A model generated the notes under the pieces. That model ran no database searches. It was not told the DNA's origin and saw nothing but the letters and a program-made list of their open reading frames with translations. Of a stretch of 64,000 nucleotides of DNA, positions 8,281 through 16,954 are shown piece after piece. This DNA comes from Mucilaginibacter flavus. GTDB taxonomy: Bacteria > Bacteroidota > Bacteroidia > Sphingobacteriales > Sphingobacteriaceae. Made by a program: the position numbers and the translations under genes. Positions within the stretch are counted from its first letter, which is position 1. Every line of letters begins with the position of its first letter. The stretch spans positions 14,673-78,672 of the forward strand of contig NZ_JAUFPS010000034.1 of NCBI RefSeq assembly GCF_030409315.1, read 5' to 3'.

Positions 8281-9821
8281 TTCCCGTCAACAACAGGTTT
8301 CTTATCCCTGTTTGCAAGTTCCCAGCCGGTGTAAAATACCAGTTGAGCACGTTTAGCTAATAATGGGAAATTGATTTTGCTTACCTCGTCGCCAGGCTGA
8401 TGGTAATCGGCATGTACACCGTTAAAGTAAAATATAATTGGTACGCCATGTTTGGCAAAGTTGTAATGATCGCTCCGGTAGTAAAAACGGTTTGGATCAT
8501 TAGGATCGTCGTATTTATAATCCAGCTTTAAGTGGGTATAAGTATCGTTTGCTTTTTCGCCAATATCATGCAAATCCTTACTTAACATAGCCGAACCAAT
8601 TGGATACACATAGTTAGCAGAATCGGCTTTGCCAATGTACTCTTCACCAACTCTGCCGATCATATCAATATTTAAATCGGTAATGGTGTTAGCCAAAGGA
8701 TAAATAGGATGATCGGTATAATACTCAGAACCAAGCAATCCTTTCTCTTCGCCTACGTTACCCAAAAACAATACACTGCGACGCGGACCGTGGCCATCTT
8801 TTTTTGCCTGCGAAAACGCGCGGGCAATTTCAAGGATGCCGGTAGTACCAGAGCCATCATCATCGGCACCGTTATTCACTTTATCTTTCGCGTTAGGATC
8901 ATTCACCAAACCAATGTGATCATAATGGGCCGAAAATACCAACACCTCATCTTTCAAATCGGTGCCTGGCATAAAGCCAACTACGTCAACCGCTTTAACA
9001 TCGCTACGCTCATTACCATAGGTGGCAACAAAATCGGCTTTTGCAGTTACCACAGGGGTGGTGGCAGCTGCTGCTTTTAAATCGGCATATGTTTTCCCGG
9101 TTGATTTTACCAATTCATCGGCTACAGCCGGGGTTACCATTAACACAGGTACTGAAGCTTTAGGCGCTTTTACTTCTTCCTTTATAGTTAAACGCGGGCT
9201 GGTAACGTTTCGGCCATAACGCTTTAACATAGCAGTAAGTTCGCCATTGGCGGCAACAATGGCAAGCGGGTTTTTGCTTTGCAGATTTTTAACGATGGCC
9301 ATGCGTGCGGTGCTCATACGGGGTGCCGTATTTGGCGTTTTACCGGCCTCTGGTTTATCCTCGTTAATCCACAATACAATTTTGCCAACCAGGTCGGTTG
9401 AGCCAATTTCACTTTCGGTGCCGTAACCTACAAAAACAATATCGCTTGTTTTGATGCTGTTATCAGATACGCTTCCGTTAGGGAAAAAGTCTTCGCCCAG
9501 GGTAAAAGCTTTACCGTTAACGGTAAATGCCGATACTTTTAACACGCTTTGTACCAATGGTACATCAAAAAAATACGATCCGTTTACAGGAGCCTGTAAA
9601 CCTAATTTTTTAAACTCGCCGGCAATGTAGTTAGCGGCTTTTTCGGCACCCGGCTTACCGGTTTCACGACCTTCAAATGCGTCAGACGCCAGGATGCTCA
9701 GGTGTCTTTTAGCGTCTTCGGCGCTAATCAGCTTCCCATACTTCATAGCAGTAGGGTTTTGCTGCGCAAAGGCATTTACAGCCAAAGCCGTAGAAAATGC
9801 CAACAGTGTTACTTTTTTCAT
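8277..9821 (-). CDS. Secreted M28-family zinc aminopeptidase with PA-type insert
   Basis: 514 residues. Signal peptide 1-19 (ends AFAQ). A PA-like insert lies about 130-260. The metallopeptidase domain carries the co-catalytic zinc ligands: HYDH (~299), the Asp in NGADDDGSG (~320), the Glu pair in GEEKGLLGS (~354), the Asp in NIDMIG and a late His in the HADYHQPGDE region. M28 enzymes remove N-terminal residues from peptides; this one should work in the periplasm or outside the cell. A single-gene unit with a terminator on its 3' side. The TAG stop is part of the repeat arm at 8216-8280. Confidence 0.93.
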   Translation of the reverse strand: MKKVTLLAFSTALAVNAFAQQNPTAMKYGKLISAEDAKRHLSILASDAFEGRETGKPGAEKAANYIAGEFKKLGLQAPVNGSYFFDVPLVQSVLKVSAFTVNGKAFTLGEDFFPNGSVSDNSIKTSDIVFVGYGTESEIGSTDLVGKIVLWINEDKPEAGKTPNTAPRMSTARMAIVKNLQSKNPLAIVAANGELTAMLKRYGRNVTSPRLTIKEEVKAPKASVPVLMVTPAVADELVKSTGKTYADLKAAAATTPVVTAKADFVATYGNERSDVKAVDVVGFMPGTDLKDEVLVFSAHYDHIGLVNDPNAKDKVNNGADDDGSGTTGILEIARAFSQAKKDGHGPRRSVLFLGNVGEEKGLLGSEYYTDHPIYPLANTITDLNIDMIGRVGEEYIGKADSANYVYPIGSAMLSKDLHDIGEKANDTYTHLKLDYKYDDPNDPNRFYYRSDHYNFAKHGVPIIFYFNGVHADYHQPGDEVSKINFPLLAKRAQLVFYTGWELANRDKKPVVDGK

Positions 9822-9837
9822 TTATGATAATTAATTA

Positions 9838-9988
9838 GTCAGTTTCTCTTTAGTCATTGGTCAATGGTCAGTAGTCATTGGGAACTTGCAAAGAGGCTGT
9901 TCCTGTCCTTCTGTCTCCATCGTTATATCCTTGCTCCTTTGTCCAATAGTCCGCTGGTCTCAAAGTCCAATAGTCTCAAAGTCTCTCA
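9838..9988 (-). repeat. Word-like repeat tract, stop-anchored at rpiB
   Basis: On the minus strand it starts with the TGA stop of rpiB and reads TGAGAGACTTTGAGAC, then TATTGGACTTTGAGACC, GGACTATTGGAC and AAAGGAGCAAGG. Further on come GTCATTGGTCA-type words that reach the M28 gene's upstream region. The first part shares its vocabulary with the tract after the VOC gene at 12352. Confidence 0.75.
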
Positions 9989-10420
9989 ACAAGATATTTT
10001 CCCTACTCTCGTAGCATGCCTGCCGCCTTCAAAATCGGTGGTTAAAAATGCTTTCACAATTTTTTGGGCTTCATCAATACTGATAAAACGGGCGGGGATA
10101 CATACAATATTGGCGTTGTTATGGCTGCGGGCCAGTACGGCTAATTCTTCGTTCCAGCAGATGGCGGCACGGATGCCCTGGTGCTTATTTGCGGTGATGG
10201 CTACACCATTGGCGCTGCCACAAACCAGGATACCCAGGTCGTATTCGCCACTTTCAACTGCCGATGCAACGGGATGGGCAAAATCGGGGTAATCAACTGA
10301 GGTATTGGAGTATGTGCCGAAATCCTTTAATTGATCTGCCTCGAAACCGGCAGCTAAAGCTTCTTTATAATCAAATCCGGCATGGTCTGCCCCAATAGCT
10401 ATTTTTAACCCTTTGTTCAT
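9986..10420 (-). CDS. rpiB: Ribose-5-phosphate isomerase B
   Basis: 144 residues, the usual RpiB/LacAB length. It interconverts ribose 5-phosphate and ribulose 5-phosphate in the non-oxidative pentose phosphate pathway. Visible family features: IAIGADHAGFDYK at the N-terminus (substrate-binding Asp-His), GILVCGSANGVAITANK near 66 (the Cys acts as base) and ICWNEELAVLARSHNNANIVCIPAR. Cytoplasmic. Its stop codon opens a repeat tract that shares words with the one after the VOC gene at 11932-12354. Confidence 0.95.
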   Translation of the reverse strand: MNKGLKIAIGADHAGFDYKEALAAGFEADQLKDFGTYSNTSVDYPDFAHPVASAVESGEYDLGILVCGSANGVAITANKHQGIRAAICWNEELAVLARSHNNANIVCIPARFISIDEAQKIVKAFLTTDFEGGRHATRVGKISC

Positions 10421-10560
10421 CTGTTAATACTTTTTTGCGAATATGCAAAATTCAGATGACAGATGCGCAGGTTTCAGATGCGCAGATTTTTAATAAGAAG
10501 ATTGTTACAATATTGGGGTGGGGGCCATGCGGGAAGATGGCTTAAAATGAAGTAGACCCG

Positions 10561-10593
10561 AGACTTACGAAGTTTTAAAAACTTCGTAAGTCT
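10561..10593. repeat. 33-base perfect palindrome, possible terminator
   Basis: AGACTTACGAAGTTTT and its exact complement are separated by a single A. It sits between bshA and rpiB (both minus strand) and could end bshA transcription. The sequence type suggests a dispersed palindromic repeat, but no second copy is in this window. Confidence 0.75.
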
Positions 10594-10658
10594 TTCGCCG
10601 TGTTGTTATCTCCTCTTTCAAGGTACAGGAGCTTTATAAAATGTCTATTTCTAAGTTG

Positions 10659-11807
10659 TTACGCATCCTTACATTTATCCTTACACTTCTCTATCACTTC
10701 TAAATAATAGTTTTCGTAAACCGGTAATATCGTTGATAGATCGAACTGCTTGGCGCGGGCCAGGGCATTATCTTTAAATTGCTCCAGGCGGGCTTCATCT
10801 TCTAAAATGTAGATAGCTTTTTCGCCCATAGTTTCAACATCGCCAACATCGCAAAGGAAACCGGTTTCGCCGTTAACGTTTAACTCCGGTAAACCGCCGG
10901 CATTACTGCTAATCACGGGTACTTTGCAGGCCATGGCCTCCAAGGCGGCCAAACCAAAACTTTCAGATTGTGATGGCATCAGGAACAAATCGGCTACAGA
11001 AAGTATTTCTTCAATAGCGTCCTGTTTACCTAAAAAGCGTACGTTATCGGTAACACCCAAATCGCGGCAAAGGTACTCGCAGCCAGAGCGCTCGGGGCCA
11101 TCGCCAACCATCAACAATTTAGATGGAATTTTTTTTACCACTTTGGCAAATATCTTGATCACATCTTCGGTACGTTTTACCTTACGGAAGTTGGAGGTGT
11201 GCACCAATATTTTTTCGCCGGCGGGCGCAATGGCTTTTTTGAAATGATCTTTGGCTTTAAGACTGAAACGGTTGAGATCAATAAAGTTAGGAATCACCTT
11301 AATATCGTTCTCGATCTCAAAGAATTTATAAGTGTCTTCGCGCAGGTTTTCAGATACGGCAGTTACACCGTCCGATTTATTGATAGAGAATGTTACTACC
11401 GGTTTAAACGTACGATCCTTCCCAACGAGGGTAATATCGGTACCGTGCAGGGTGGTAACCACGGGAATATAAATACCGTAGGTCATCAAAATTTGCTTAG
11501 CCATAAACGCTGCCGAAGCATGCGGAATGGCGTAATGCACGTGCAGCACATCTAACTTTTCGTGACGTACCACATCAACCAGCCTGCTGGCCAGGGCCAG
11601 TTCATAGGGTGGAAAATCAAACAAAGGGTAATTGCTTACCGAAACCTCGTGGTAAAAAAGGTTTTCGGAAAAGAGGTCTAACCGGGCTGGCTGGTTATAG
11701 GTAACAAAATGTACCTGGTGACCGCGGTCTGCAAGGGCTTTACCAAGTTCAGTGGCAACAACCCCGCTTCCGCCAAAGGTTGGGTAACAAACAATTCCGA
11801 TCTTCAT
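10659..11807 (-). CDS. bshA: BshA, N-acetyl-alpha-D-glucosaminyl L-malate synthase
   Basis: 382 residues, GT4-family glycosyltransferase. The N-terminus MKIGIVCYPTFGGSGVVATELG and the stretch VLHVHYAIPHASAA are characteristic of BshA, and MPSQSESFGLAALEAMA is the UDP-GlcNAc-binding E-x7-E region. It joins GlcNAc from UDP-GlcNAc to L-malate, the first step of bacillithiol synthesis. Bacillithiol is the low-molecular-weight thiol of many Bacteroidota. The later enzymes BshB and BshC are not in the window. Cytoplasmic. Preceded on its own strand by TAAACTTG, a weak -7 box. Confidence 0.92.
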   Translation of the reverse strand: MKIGIVCYPTFGGSGVVATELGKALADRGHQVHFVTYNQPARLDLFSENLFYHEVSVSNYPLFDFPPYELALASRLVDVVRHEKLDVLHVHYAIPHASAAFMAKQILMTYGIYIPVVTTLHGTDITLVGKDRTFKPVVTFSINKSDGVTAVSENLREDTYKFFEIENDIKVIPNFIDLNRFSLKAKDHFKKAIAPAGEKILVHTSNFRKVKRTEDVIKIFAKVVKKIPSKLLMVGDGPERSGCEYLCRDLGVTDNVRFLGKQDAIEEILSVADLFLMPSQSESFGLAALEAMACKVPVISSNAGGLPELNVNGETGFLCDVGDVETMGEKAIYILEDEARLEQFKDNALARAKQFDLSTILPVYENYYLEVIEKCKDKCKDA

Positions 11808-11931
11808 TTATGTTGGATAATTGGACGCAAGTTTAACAGCAATTTATTTGAAATGTGTTAACACTGTGTAAAATGATTTAACTTAGTTAAGTTGCTTTTG
11901 CCAATATTTACATTTACCAATACTACCCATT

Positions 11932-12354
11932 ATGGATAACGCTATAAATTTAACAATCAACGCTATACAACATATCGGCATCCCGGTTACCAACGTTGCC
12001 GTGTCGCAGCTTTTTTACAATCGGCTTGGTTTTACCAACGTGATGGAGGCCCCGTTTACCGATAACGGCGGCAAGGGCACCTGTGTAATGATGCAACGCG
12101 GAAATATGATCATGGAGCTGTATCAATTACCTGAAGCCGGACTGGCGGAGATTAAGACGAGAGGCAATGGCCACATAGATCACGTAGCTTTTGATGTAAG
12201 CGACATTGATGAAGCGTTTAAAGTAATAACAGCGGCCGGTTTTAATGTATTGGAGCCCGAGCCGGTTTTCCTGCAATTCTGGAAAAACGGCTGCAAATAT
12301 TTTAACATCACCGGCCCGGATGGGGAACGGCTGGAGTTTAATCAGATTTTGTGA
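11932..12354 (+). CDS. VOC-superfamily protein, glyoxalase-like
   Basis: 140 residues with two beta-alpha-beta-beta-beta halves. Metal-ligand candidates are His in IQHIGIPVTNV (~16), Glu in MIMELYQLP (~65), His in GHIDHVAFDV (~80) and Glu in GERLEFNQIL near the end, the pattern of metal-dependent VOC enzymes such as glyoxalase I. The substrate is unknown. The TGA stop is the first triplet of a word-like repeat (TGAGACTTTGGGAC) related to that after rpiB. Confidence 0.88.
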   Translation: MDNAINLTINAIQHIGIPVTNVAVSQLFYNRLGFTNVMEAPFTDNGGKGTCVMMQRGNMIMELYQLPEAGLAEIKTRGNGHIDHVAFDVSDIDEAFKVITAAGFNVLEPEPVFLQFWKNGCKYFNITGPDGERLEFNQIL

Positions 12355-12414
12355 GACTTTGGGACGATGGGACTATTGGACTTTTAGACAAAGGAGCAAA
12401 GACTTAGGGACAAA
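12352..12414 (+). repeat. Word-like repeat, stop-anchored at the VOC gene
   Basis: Starts at the TGA stop, then GACTTTGGGACGATGGGAC, TATTGGACTTTTAGAC, AAAGGAGCAAAGAC and TTAGGGAC. Shares GACTTTGRGAC, GACTATTGGACTTT and AAAGGAGCAA with the rpiB tract. Confidence 0.75.
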
Positions 12415-12499
12415 AAATAAAGCAGGCTTTGGGGTGGGATGCTTGGGCTGGGTAACTTTTGGAAAACTTATCCCGAATATCTTTTGCGCCCAAAAGAAA

Positions 12500-13048
12500 T
12501 CACCTGATATAAATCTCTCCGGGTTTAGCGTTTGCTGGCCGGGGCGAGTGAATGCCACCTTTGCGTGCTCCCGGCGCAAGTGTCCATACATTAATGGCCG
12601 TTACTTCACCTTTGGCGTCCCTTAGTACGTTTATTTCAAAAACAGATTGCGTGCTTACCAGCAGGCTTGGGTCGTTAATATAGAAACCGTCGACTGCGAA
12701 TTTTACATCGCCTTTAATATCCAGCCATTGTTTAATATCATCGAAAGATTTGGCCGGTACTTTAATGCCATCTTTAAGGGTAATCATTATAATACCATAT
12801 TTACCGAGGTTTTTAAGTCCGGGCGGGATATTGTCCTTGTCTTTAAAAACGTTGATGGATTTAATATCATTGGGGTTAACATTTAAGGCGCCGATGATAT
12901 GATCGTTAATAACAATTAAGGGGTTATCCACCCTTGCATCAGGCAAATGTTTATAAACGGTATCCTGTAAAGTATCTCGTTGTGCCATAGTAGCGGTGGC
13001 ACAACTGCATAACATGATTAACAGAATCGCTTTCCTTAATGATTTCAT
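12500..13048 (-). CDS. Secreted protein made of two TonB-receptor plug-like modules
   Basis: 182 residues with a signal peptide (1-22, ending TMAQ). Residues 41-90 (PLIVINDHIIGALNVNPNDI, then SINVFKDKDN, then GKYGIIMITLKDG) closely resemble the plug domain of SusC-type receptors. Residues 117-155 look like a degenerate second copy. There is no barrel, so it cannot be a transporter on its own. It may be a periplasmic binding or signalling module, or a remnant. Convergent with the VOC gene on its left. Confidence 0.7.
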   Translation of the reverse strand: MKSLRKAILLIMLCSCATATMAQRDTLQDTVYKHLPDARVDNPLIVINDHIIGALNVNPNDIKSINVFKDKDNIPPGLKNLGKYGIIMITLKDGIKVPAKSFDDIKQWLDIKGDVKFAVDGFYINDPSLLVSTQSVFEINVLRDAKGEVTAINVWTLAPGARKGGIHSPRPANAKPGEIYIR

Positions 13049-13128
13049 TTGATGTAGTTTTATGGATAGATGCTAATACAAGCTAATTTCCATAAACAAA
13101 ATCAGATAATTTATAAAAAAAGCATTAG

Positions 13129-13512
13129 CTATATCGCATTGGTTATCCACCAGGTATTCCCAAACGGATCTTTAACACCTGCGCTACGGCCGTACGACTG
13201 ATTTGCCGGCGGCATAATATTTTCGGCGCCATTGTCAAGAGCCTTCTGATAGGTTTCATCGCAGCTATCTACATAAATAAACATGCCCGCGTTTTGCTGC
13301 GCATAGGTGTCGGTACAATCGGCAAACATAATGGTGCTGCCTTTTACATTTACCTCGGCATGCATAATAGTGGTTTCGTCGCGCATGGATTTGTACTGTT
13401 CGGTTGCTTCGAACACGTTTTGCATAAACTCAATAAATTTGCCGCCATCTTTTACAACAAGGTATGGCATAATGCGCTGGTAATTTTCGGGAATACTTTT
13501 TTGGCCTTCCAT
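13129..13512 (-). CDS. VOC-superfamily protein, PhnB/YdcE-like
   Basis: 127 residues. MPYLVVKDGGKFIEFMQNVF at the N-terminus and GVKDPFGNTWWITNAI at the C-terminus are typical of the 3-demethylubiquinone-methyltransferase-like (PhnB) branch of the VOC superfamily. The central HAEVNVKGSTIMFAD holds a possible metal-binding His. Cytoplasmic, reaction unknown. It stands alone between two other minus-strand genes. Confidence 0.85.
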   Translation of the reverse strand: MEGQKSIPENYQRIMPYLVVKDGGKFIEFMQNVFEATEQYKSMRDETTIMHAEVNVKGSTIMFADCTDTYAQQNAGMFIYVDSCDETYQKALDNGAENIMPPANQSYGRSAGVKDPFGNTWWITNAI

Positions 13513-13720
13513 AATGATTTGTTTTTAAACAAATGTAGCGGGTAGCTACTATCCGAAATTGGAAAAATCGGACATCTTTTTAATTGGGGACTGGGTTAAC
13601 AAAACCATGCACCGTAGCCCCCTTGTATAATGACTATCACTCAACCCACTGCTTTTAACAACATAGGATAAGTCTACGGCGGAGTTTTTTGACTTTTGAA
13701 TTTTTACTTTTGAATTTCAC

Positions 13721-14521
13721 TTACAAACTTATAAACCCTTCGGCCTTACCCGAAAAATAAAAACCCGGATGGTAGCCTGTAAATTCCTTCACATCATGAA
13801 TAAAGTGCGATTGATCATAGTACCCGCAATCGAGCGCTATTTGGGTTAGCGTTTTGTGGTGGTCATATTGTTGTATAGCATCATGCAGGCGCACCAGGCG
13901 CAGGTAGGTTTTAGGACTAAAGCCCGCGTAGGTTTTAAACTGCCTGTTAAACTGCCTTACCGATAAGTTGTAAGTGCTGGCCAGTTGCTCAACAGTTGGG
14001 TTATGATTAGCATGAATGAGTTCCCTGATAGCAATTACCATCCTATCGTCCTTTAATATGCCTTTCTTTAACCTGTTTATCAAAAAGGTTGATAATATAA
14101 CAGCCCGCTGCTGATTATCGGGAGCAAGCATCATCTGCTCTTCAAGCAATTGGCCGGCTTTACCTAAAAAGGTATCATAATCTAAAGCAAGGTTGCTGGT
14201 TTCGCTTGCCGGTACGCCAAACAAACGTGGTACCGCGAAGGGATAAATATAAGCGCCAAAAATGCCGAAACTTTGCGTGGTTACAAAACGCCGGTACCTG
14301 TTGGTTTGAAACTGAATGCCCGAGGGACCGCCATTATCTGTGCCGCTGTCGGTGATCTCATCGAAAACAGACTTGTAATGAAAAACCATTTCGGTACAGC
14401 CATCGGCAACAGAGCGGTAAACATACTGCTCCTCACCCGGCGCAAGCTCATGCTCCAGCACCCAGTAAAACCTTACATAAGGTTTTAAAATATCAGGCGG
14501 CTCAATGGTGTAGTAATTCAC
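13721..14521 (-). CDS. AraC-family transcriptional regulator
   Basis: About 266 residues from the GTG at 14521 (VNYYTIEPPDILKPYVRFYW). The open frame continues to 14716, but that extension is unlike the family and would overlap the divergent gene at 14636. The N-terminal part is the DUF6597-like sensor seen in Bacteroidota AraC proteins. The C-terminus has two helix-turn-helices, TVEQLASTYNLSVRQFNRQFKTY and the LTQIALDCGYYDQSHFIHDVK signature. Probably autoregulatory or controlling the divergent membrane gene, which starts 114 bases away. Confidence 0.9.
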   Translation of the reverse strand: MNYYTIEPPDILKPYVRFYWVLEHELAPGEEQYVYRSVADGCTEMVFHYKSVFDEITDSGTDNGGPSGIQFQTNRYRRFVTTQSFGIFGAYIYPFAVPRLFGVPASETSNLALDYDTFLGKAGQLLEEQMMLAPDNQQRAVILSTFLINRLKKGILKDDRMVIAIRELIHANHNPTVEQLASTYNLSVRQFNRQFKTYAGFSPKTYLRLVRLHDAIQQYDHHKTLTQIALDCGYYDQSHFIHDVKEFTGYHPGFYFSGKAEGFISL

Positions 14522-14635
14522 TTCAATGGTATATTTCCAGGTATTGAAACTGTTTCGCTTAATAAAGCTACTGTTTATTTTTATTTTCCGCGTTCGTCCT
14601 TTAAAACATACCTTTAGGCAACTAAACTTATCACC

Positions 14636-15268
14636 ATGATATTTACTTACGGAACGGGATTTTACGGTAAAATTGCAACCCATAATGATCAATGGATAGA
14701 GACTAAATTCTTCCACATTATGTTTATTCCGCTTTTTCCTATCGGCTCTATGTATGTTACGGCTTCGGAGTTTAAGCGCCGGGGCGGCCTTGATATTGAT
14801 ACCAATTCAAAAAGCGTTTTAGCCACTTACGCCCGCCTGTTTACTTTCCTGGCAGCCGCGATTACCTTCTTCATTGCATTTACAAATAACCTCAACTTTG
14901 TTTATTTTATGGCTATGGCCATACCCTTTGCCGCTTTATGGGTGTACTTTTGTTTCTTTTATGGCAAAGCCAAAAAAAGCGATTTGCCATTAAGGGATAA
15001 AGTTGGGAGTATTACCGGTTATTACGCTTTGCCTCATTATTTTGATCATTCTTTTTTGTATCTGAAACTTGATGCATTTGAAAAAGAGTACAAACGAATA
15101 TATCCCGATAGTAACTGGCAAACCGATTTGATGAGCGATGATGTTGAGATTGCCGACGGCAGAAAACGTTTACTATTTGGTATTGCTTTATTTAATTGTG
15201 TAATTAATAACTCGCCCGAAAACGATGAGCTATATTACAAGGCCGACGCGCTTTACCAGTTGCCTTAA
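14636..15268 (+). CDS. Membrane protein of unknown function
   Basis: 210 residues. Two adjacent hydrophobic helices at about 67-85 and 88-108 (FTFLAAAITFFIAFTNN, FVYFMAMAIPFAALWVYFCFF). The N-terminal part has the pattern GTGFYGKI...THNDQWIETKFFHIMFIPLFPIGS, which recalls short zinc-ribbon-associated membrane proteins but lacks the cysteines. The C-terminal 90 residues are soluble. No motif names a function. Divergent from the AraC regulator. Confidence 0.75.
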   Translation: MIFTYGTGFYGKIATHNDQWIETKFFHIMFIPLFPIGSMYVTASEFKRRGGLDIDTNSKSVLATYARLFTFLAAAITFFIAFTNNLNFVYFMAMAIPFAALWVYFCFFYGKAKKSDLPLRDKVGSITGYYALPHYFDHSFLYLKLDAFEKEYKRIYPDSNWQTDLMSDDVEIADGRKRLLFGIALFNCVINNSPENDELYYKADALYQLP

Positions 15269-15322
15269 CATGTAAGCTTTATAGGCACCTAAAAACCGTA
15301 TAATAATCTTATTTTTAATCAT

Positions 15323-15679
15323 ATGAAATTTGAGAAAGCGGTACCCATACTTTATTCCACAGATGTGGTGCAAAGTTTAAATTACTACGTTGAAAAGTTA
15401 GGCTTTGATGAAAAATGGGAATGGAACAGTCCGCCCGATTTTGGCGGCGTGGTAAAGGGCGAGGTGCAGATCTTTTTTTGTAAGCAAAACCAGGGCAATC
15501 CTGGCACCTGGCTTTCTATATTTGTTGATAATGTTGACGAGTTTTATGAGGATGTAAAGTCCCGCGGCGCTAAAATACTTTCGGTACCCGATGATAAACC
15601 CTGGTATGTAAGAGAAATGCTGATTGAAGATCCCGATGGGCACATCATCCGTTTTGGACATGGTATCGAGTGTGATTGA
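15323..15679 (+). CDS. VOC-superfamily protein, bleomycin-resistance type
   Basis: 118 residues. AVPILYSTDVVQSLNYYVEKLGF at the N-terminus and MLIEDPDGHIIRFGHG at the C-terminus fit the dimeric bleomycin-binding/glyoxalase fold. The usual first metal His is replaced (AVPILYS), and only the later His-Glu-type positions remain partly, so a binding or resistance role is more likely than metal catalysis. It is the third VOC gene within 4 kb, and the three are not close copies of one another. Convergent with the gene at 15690. Confidence 0.85.
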   Translation: MKFEKAVPILYSTDVVQSLNYYVEKLGFDEKWEWNSPPDFGGVVKGEVQIFFCKQNQGNPGTWLSIFVDNVDEFYEDVKSRGAKILSVPDDKPWYVREMLIEDPDGHIIRFGHGIECD

Positions 15680-15689
15680 AGTGCCAACT

Positions 15690-16208
15690 CTACTTTTCCA
15701 ACTCCGACTCAGCCTGCGTTGTAAAAGCAACAATTTTCCAACTTCCATGGTCAAGTAAAAGCTGTATATTATCCATACCCGGCTTTCTTTTGCTTGCTTC
15801 ATGCGGTACTATGGCTTTAAAAACTACGGTTACATTAGCTACGTTTTCAGTTCGTGTAATAGTAGCGCTTATGATGTTTTCCTGGTAACCGGTCTTTTTT
15901 ATTGGCGAACTAATGATATACGCTTTATAATCGGCAATAAATTGCTCCACATTCACACCAGTGCGTTTCACACCAGGTGCCGGTGCTGCCACAAACGTTG
16001 CCCCGGGTAGGGAAAGGGTTTTAATTATTGCCCATTGCGGTTGGTATCCTGCTTTGAAACTAAAAGCCTTGTAAAGGGAATCAACTGTTTTTCTGATGTT
16101 GGCTGCACTACCGGGTGTTTGATTTAATGGAAATGCTACTTTCCAGGAAGCAAACATTAAAAAAATAGAAGCGATGACTATTTGTTTTGTAAGTACAACT
16201 ATTTTCAT
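15690..16208 (-). CDS. Exported NTF2/SnoaL-like protein
   Basis: 172 residues with an N-terminal hydrophobic segment (IVIASIFLMFASWKVAF) that is a signal peptide or anchor. The rest fits a cone-shaped NTF2-like fold: a helical start (ANIRKTVDSLYKAFSF), then strands ending VTVVFKAIVPHE and DNIQLLLDHGSWKIVAFTTQ. Such proteins bind small hydrophobic ligands or act as isomerases; nothing shows which. Possibly co-transcribed with the lipoprotein gene upstream (16275-16844). Confidence 0.65.
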   Translation of the reverse strand: MKIVVLTKQIVIASIFLMFASWKVAFPLNQTPGSAANIRKTVDSLYKAFSFKAGYQPQWAIIKTLSLPGATFVAAPAPGVKRTGVNVEQFIADYKAYIISSPIKKTGYQENIISATITRTENVANVTVVFKAIVPHEASKRKPGMDNIQLLLDHGSWKIVAFTTQAESELEK

Positions 16209-16274
16209 GATGAAAGATAAGAAAATAAGCGGGGCTTTGACTACAACCCCACCTGCCGCCCTCTTATTACCTTG

Positions 16275-16844
16275 TTATTTATTGGGATAAACATCAAATT
16301 GAAACTCCTCAGCAATGAGTTTTTGTATCCGTTGATATTTATCTTCTACTGGCTCTTTACTTCCGGGGAAATAAGTATTAAACCTAAATTGATTTACTTT
16401 CCCATTCTTTTTTATTTCAATAACGTATAGCGAAAACGGGCTATGCAAAGCGGGCGTAAAACCCTCAGCCACCTGATCTTTTTCTTCTAAAAGTTTCAAC
16501 GAATCAGCCTTGGCTATAAATCCTTCAAAACCACTGCGGGGAACAATATTTATTTGTTTGAAAGTCGTATTATCTGTTTTGCTGCGGGTGAATGTATTTT
16601 TTCTTATTTCGAGTAGTTTACCAGCAAAGCCAAAATCCTTAGAGCTTGATATCGTAACAACCCTATCAATCGAAGTTGAATAGTTTACCCAGGCCCTAAA
16701 CTCAAAATCGGCGTCGCTTTTTGATACAGGAAACAACCTATCCCCGGTGTATCCAAAATTCAGAAATGGCATTACATATTCTTTAGGAGCGGCACAACCG
16801 GCGAATAAAATCGCTAATGATAGATATAGGAAAGACTTCTTCAT
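16275..16844 (-). CDS. Lipoprotein of unknown function
   Basis: 189 residues. Signal MKKSFLYLSLAILFAGCAAP with lipobox FAGC, so probably tethered to a membrane. The mature part has no catalytic motif I recognise; it is mixed strand and charged. Next to two other exported or membrane hypotheticals on the same strand. Confidence 0.75.
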   Translation of the reverse strand: MKKSFLYLSLAILFAGCAAPKEYVMPFLNFGYTGDRLFPVSKSDADFEFRAWVNYSTSIDRVVTISSSKDFGFAGKLLEIRKNTFTRSKTDNTTFKQINIVPRSGFEGFIAKADSLKLLEEKDQVAEGFTPALHSPFSLYVIEIKKNGKVNQFRFNTYFPGSKEPVEDKYQRIQKLIAEEFQFDVYPNK

Positions 16845-16954
16845 CTTAATTTTTGATACTAGATGCCGTTAAACTTAGTTTTCCATAAATCAATAGTCGT
16901 TTTATTATTAAACTACTGCATGAAAAGCAGCTGAAAGCTCGCAGGGGCAATAAG

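Noticed and set aside
14522..14716. N-terminal extension of the AraC-type regulator
   Set aside because: Residues before the GTG at 14521 do not resemble the family and would overlap the divergent gene.
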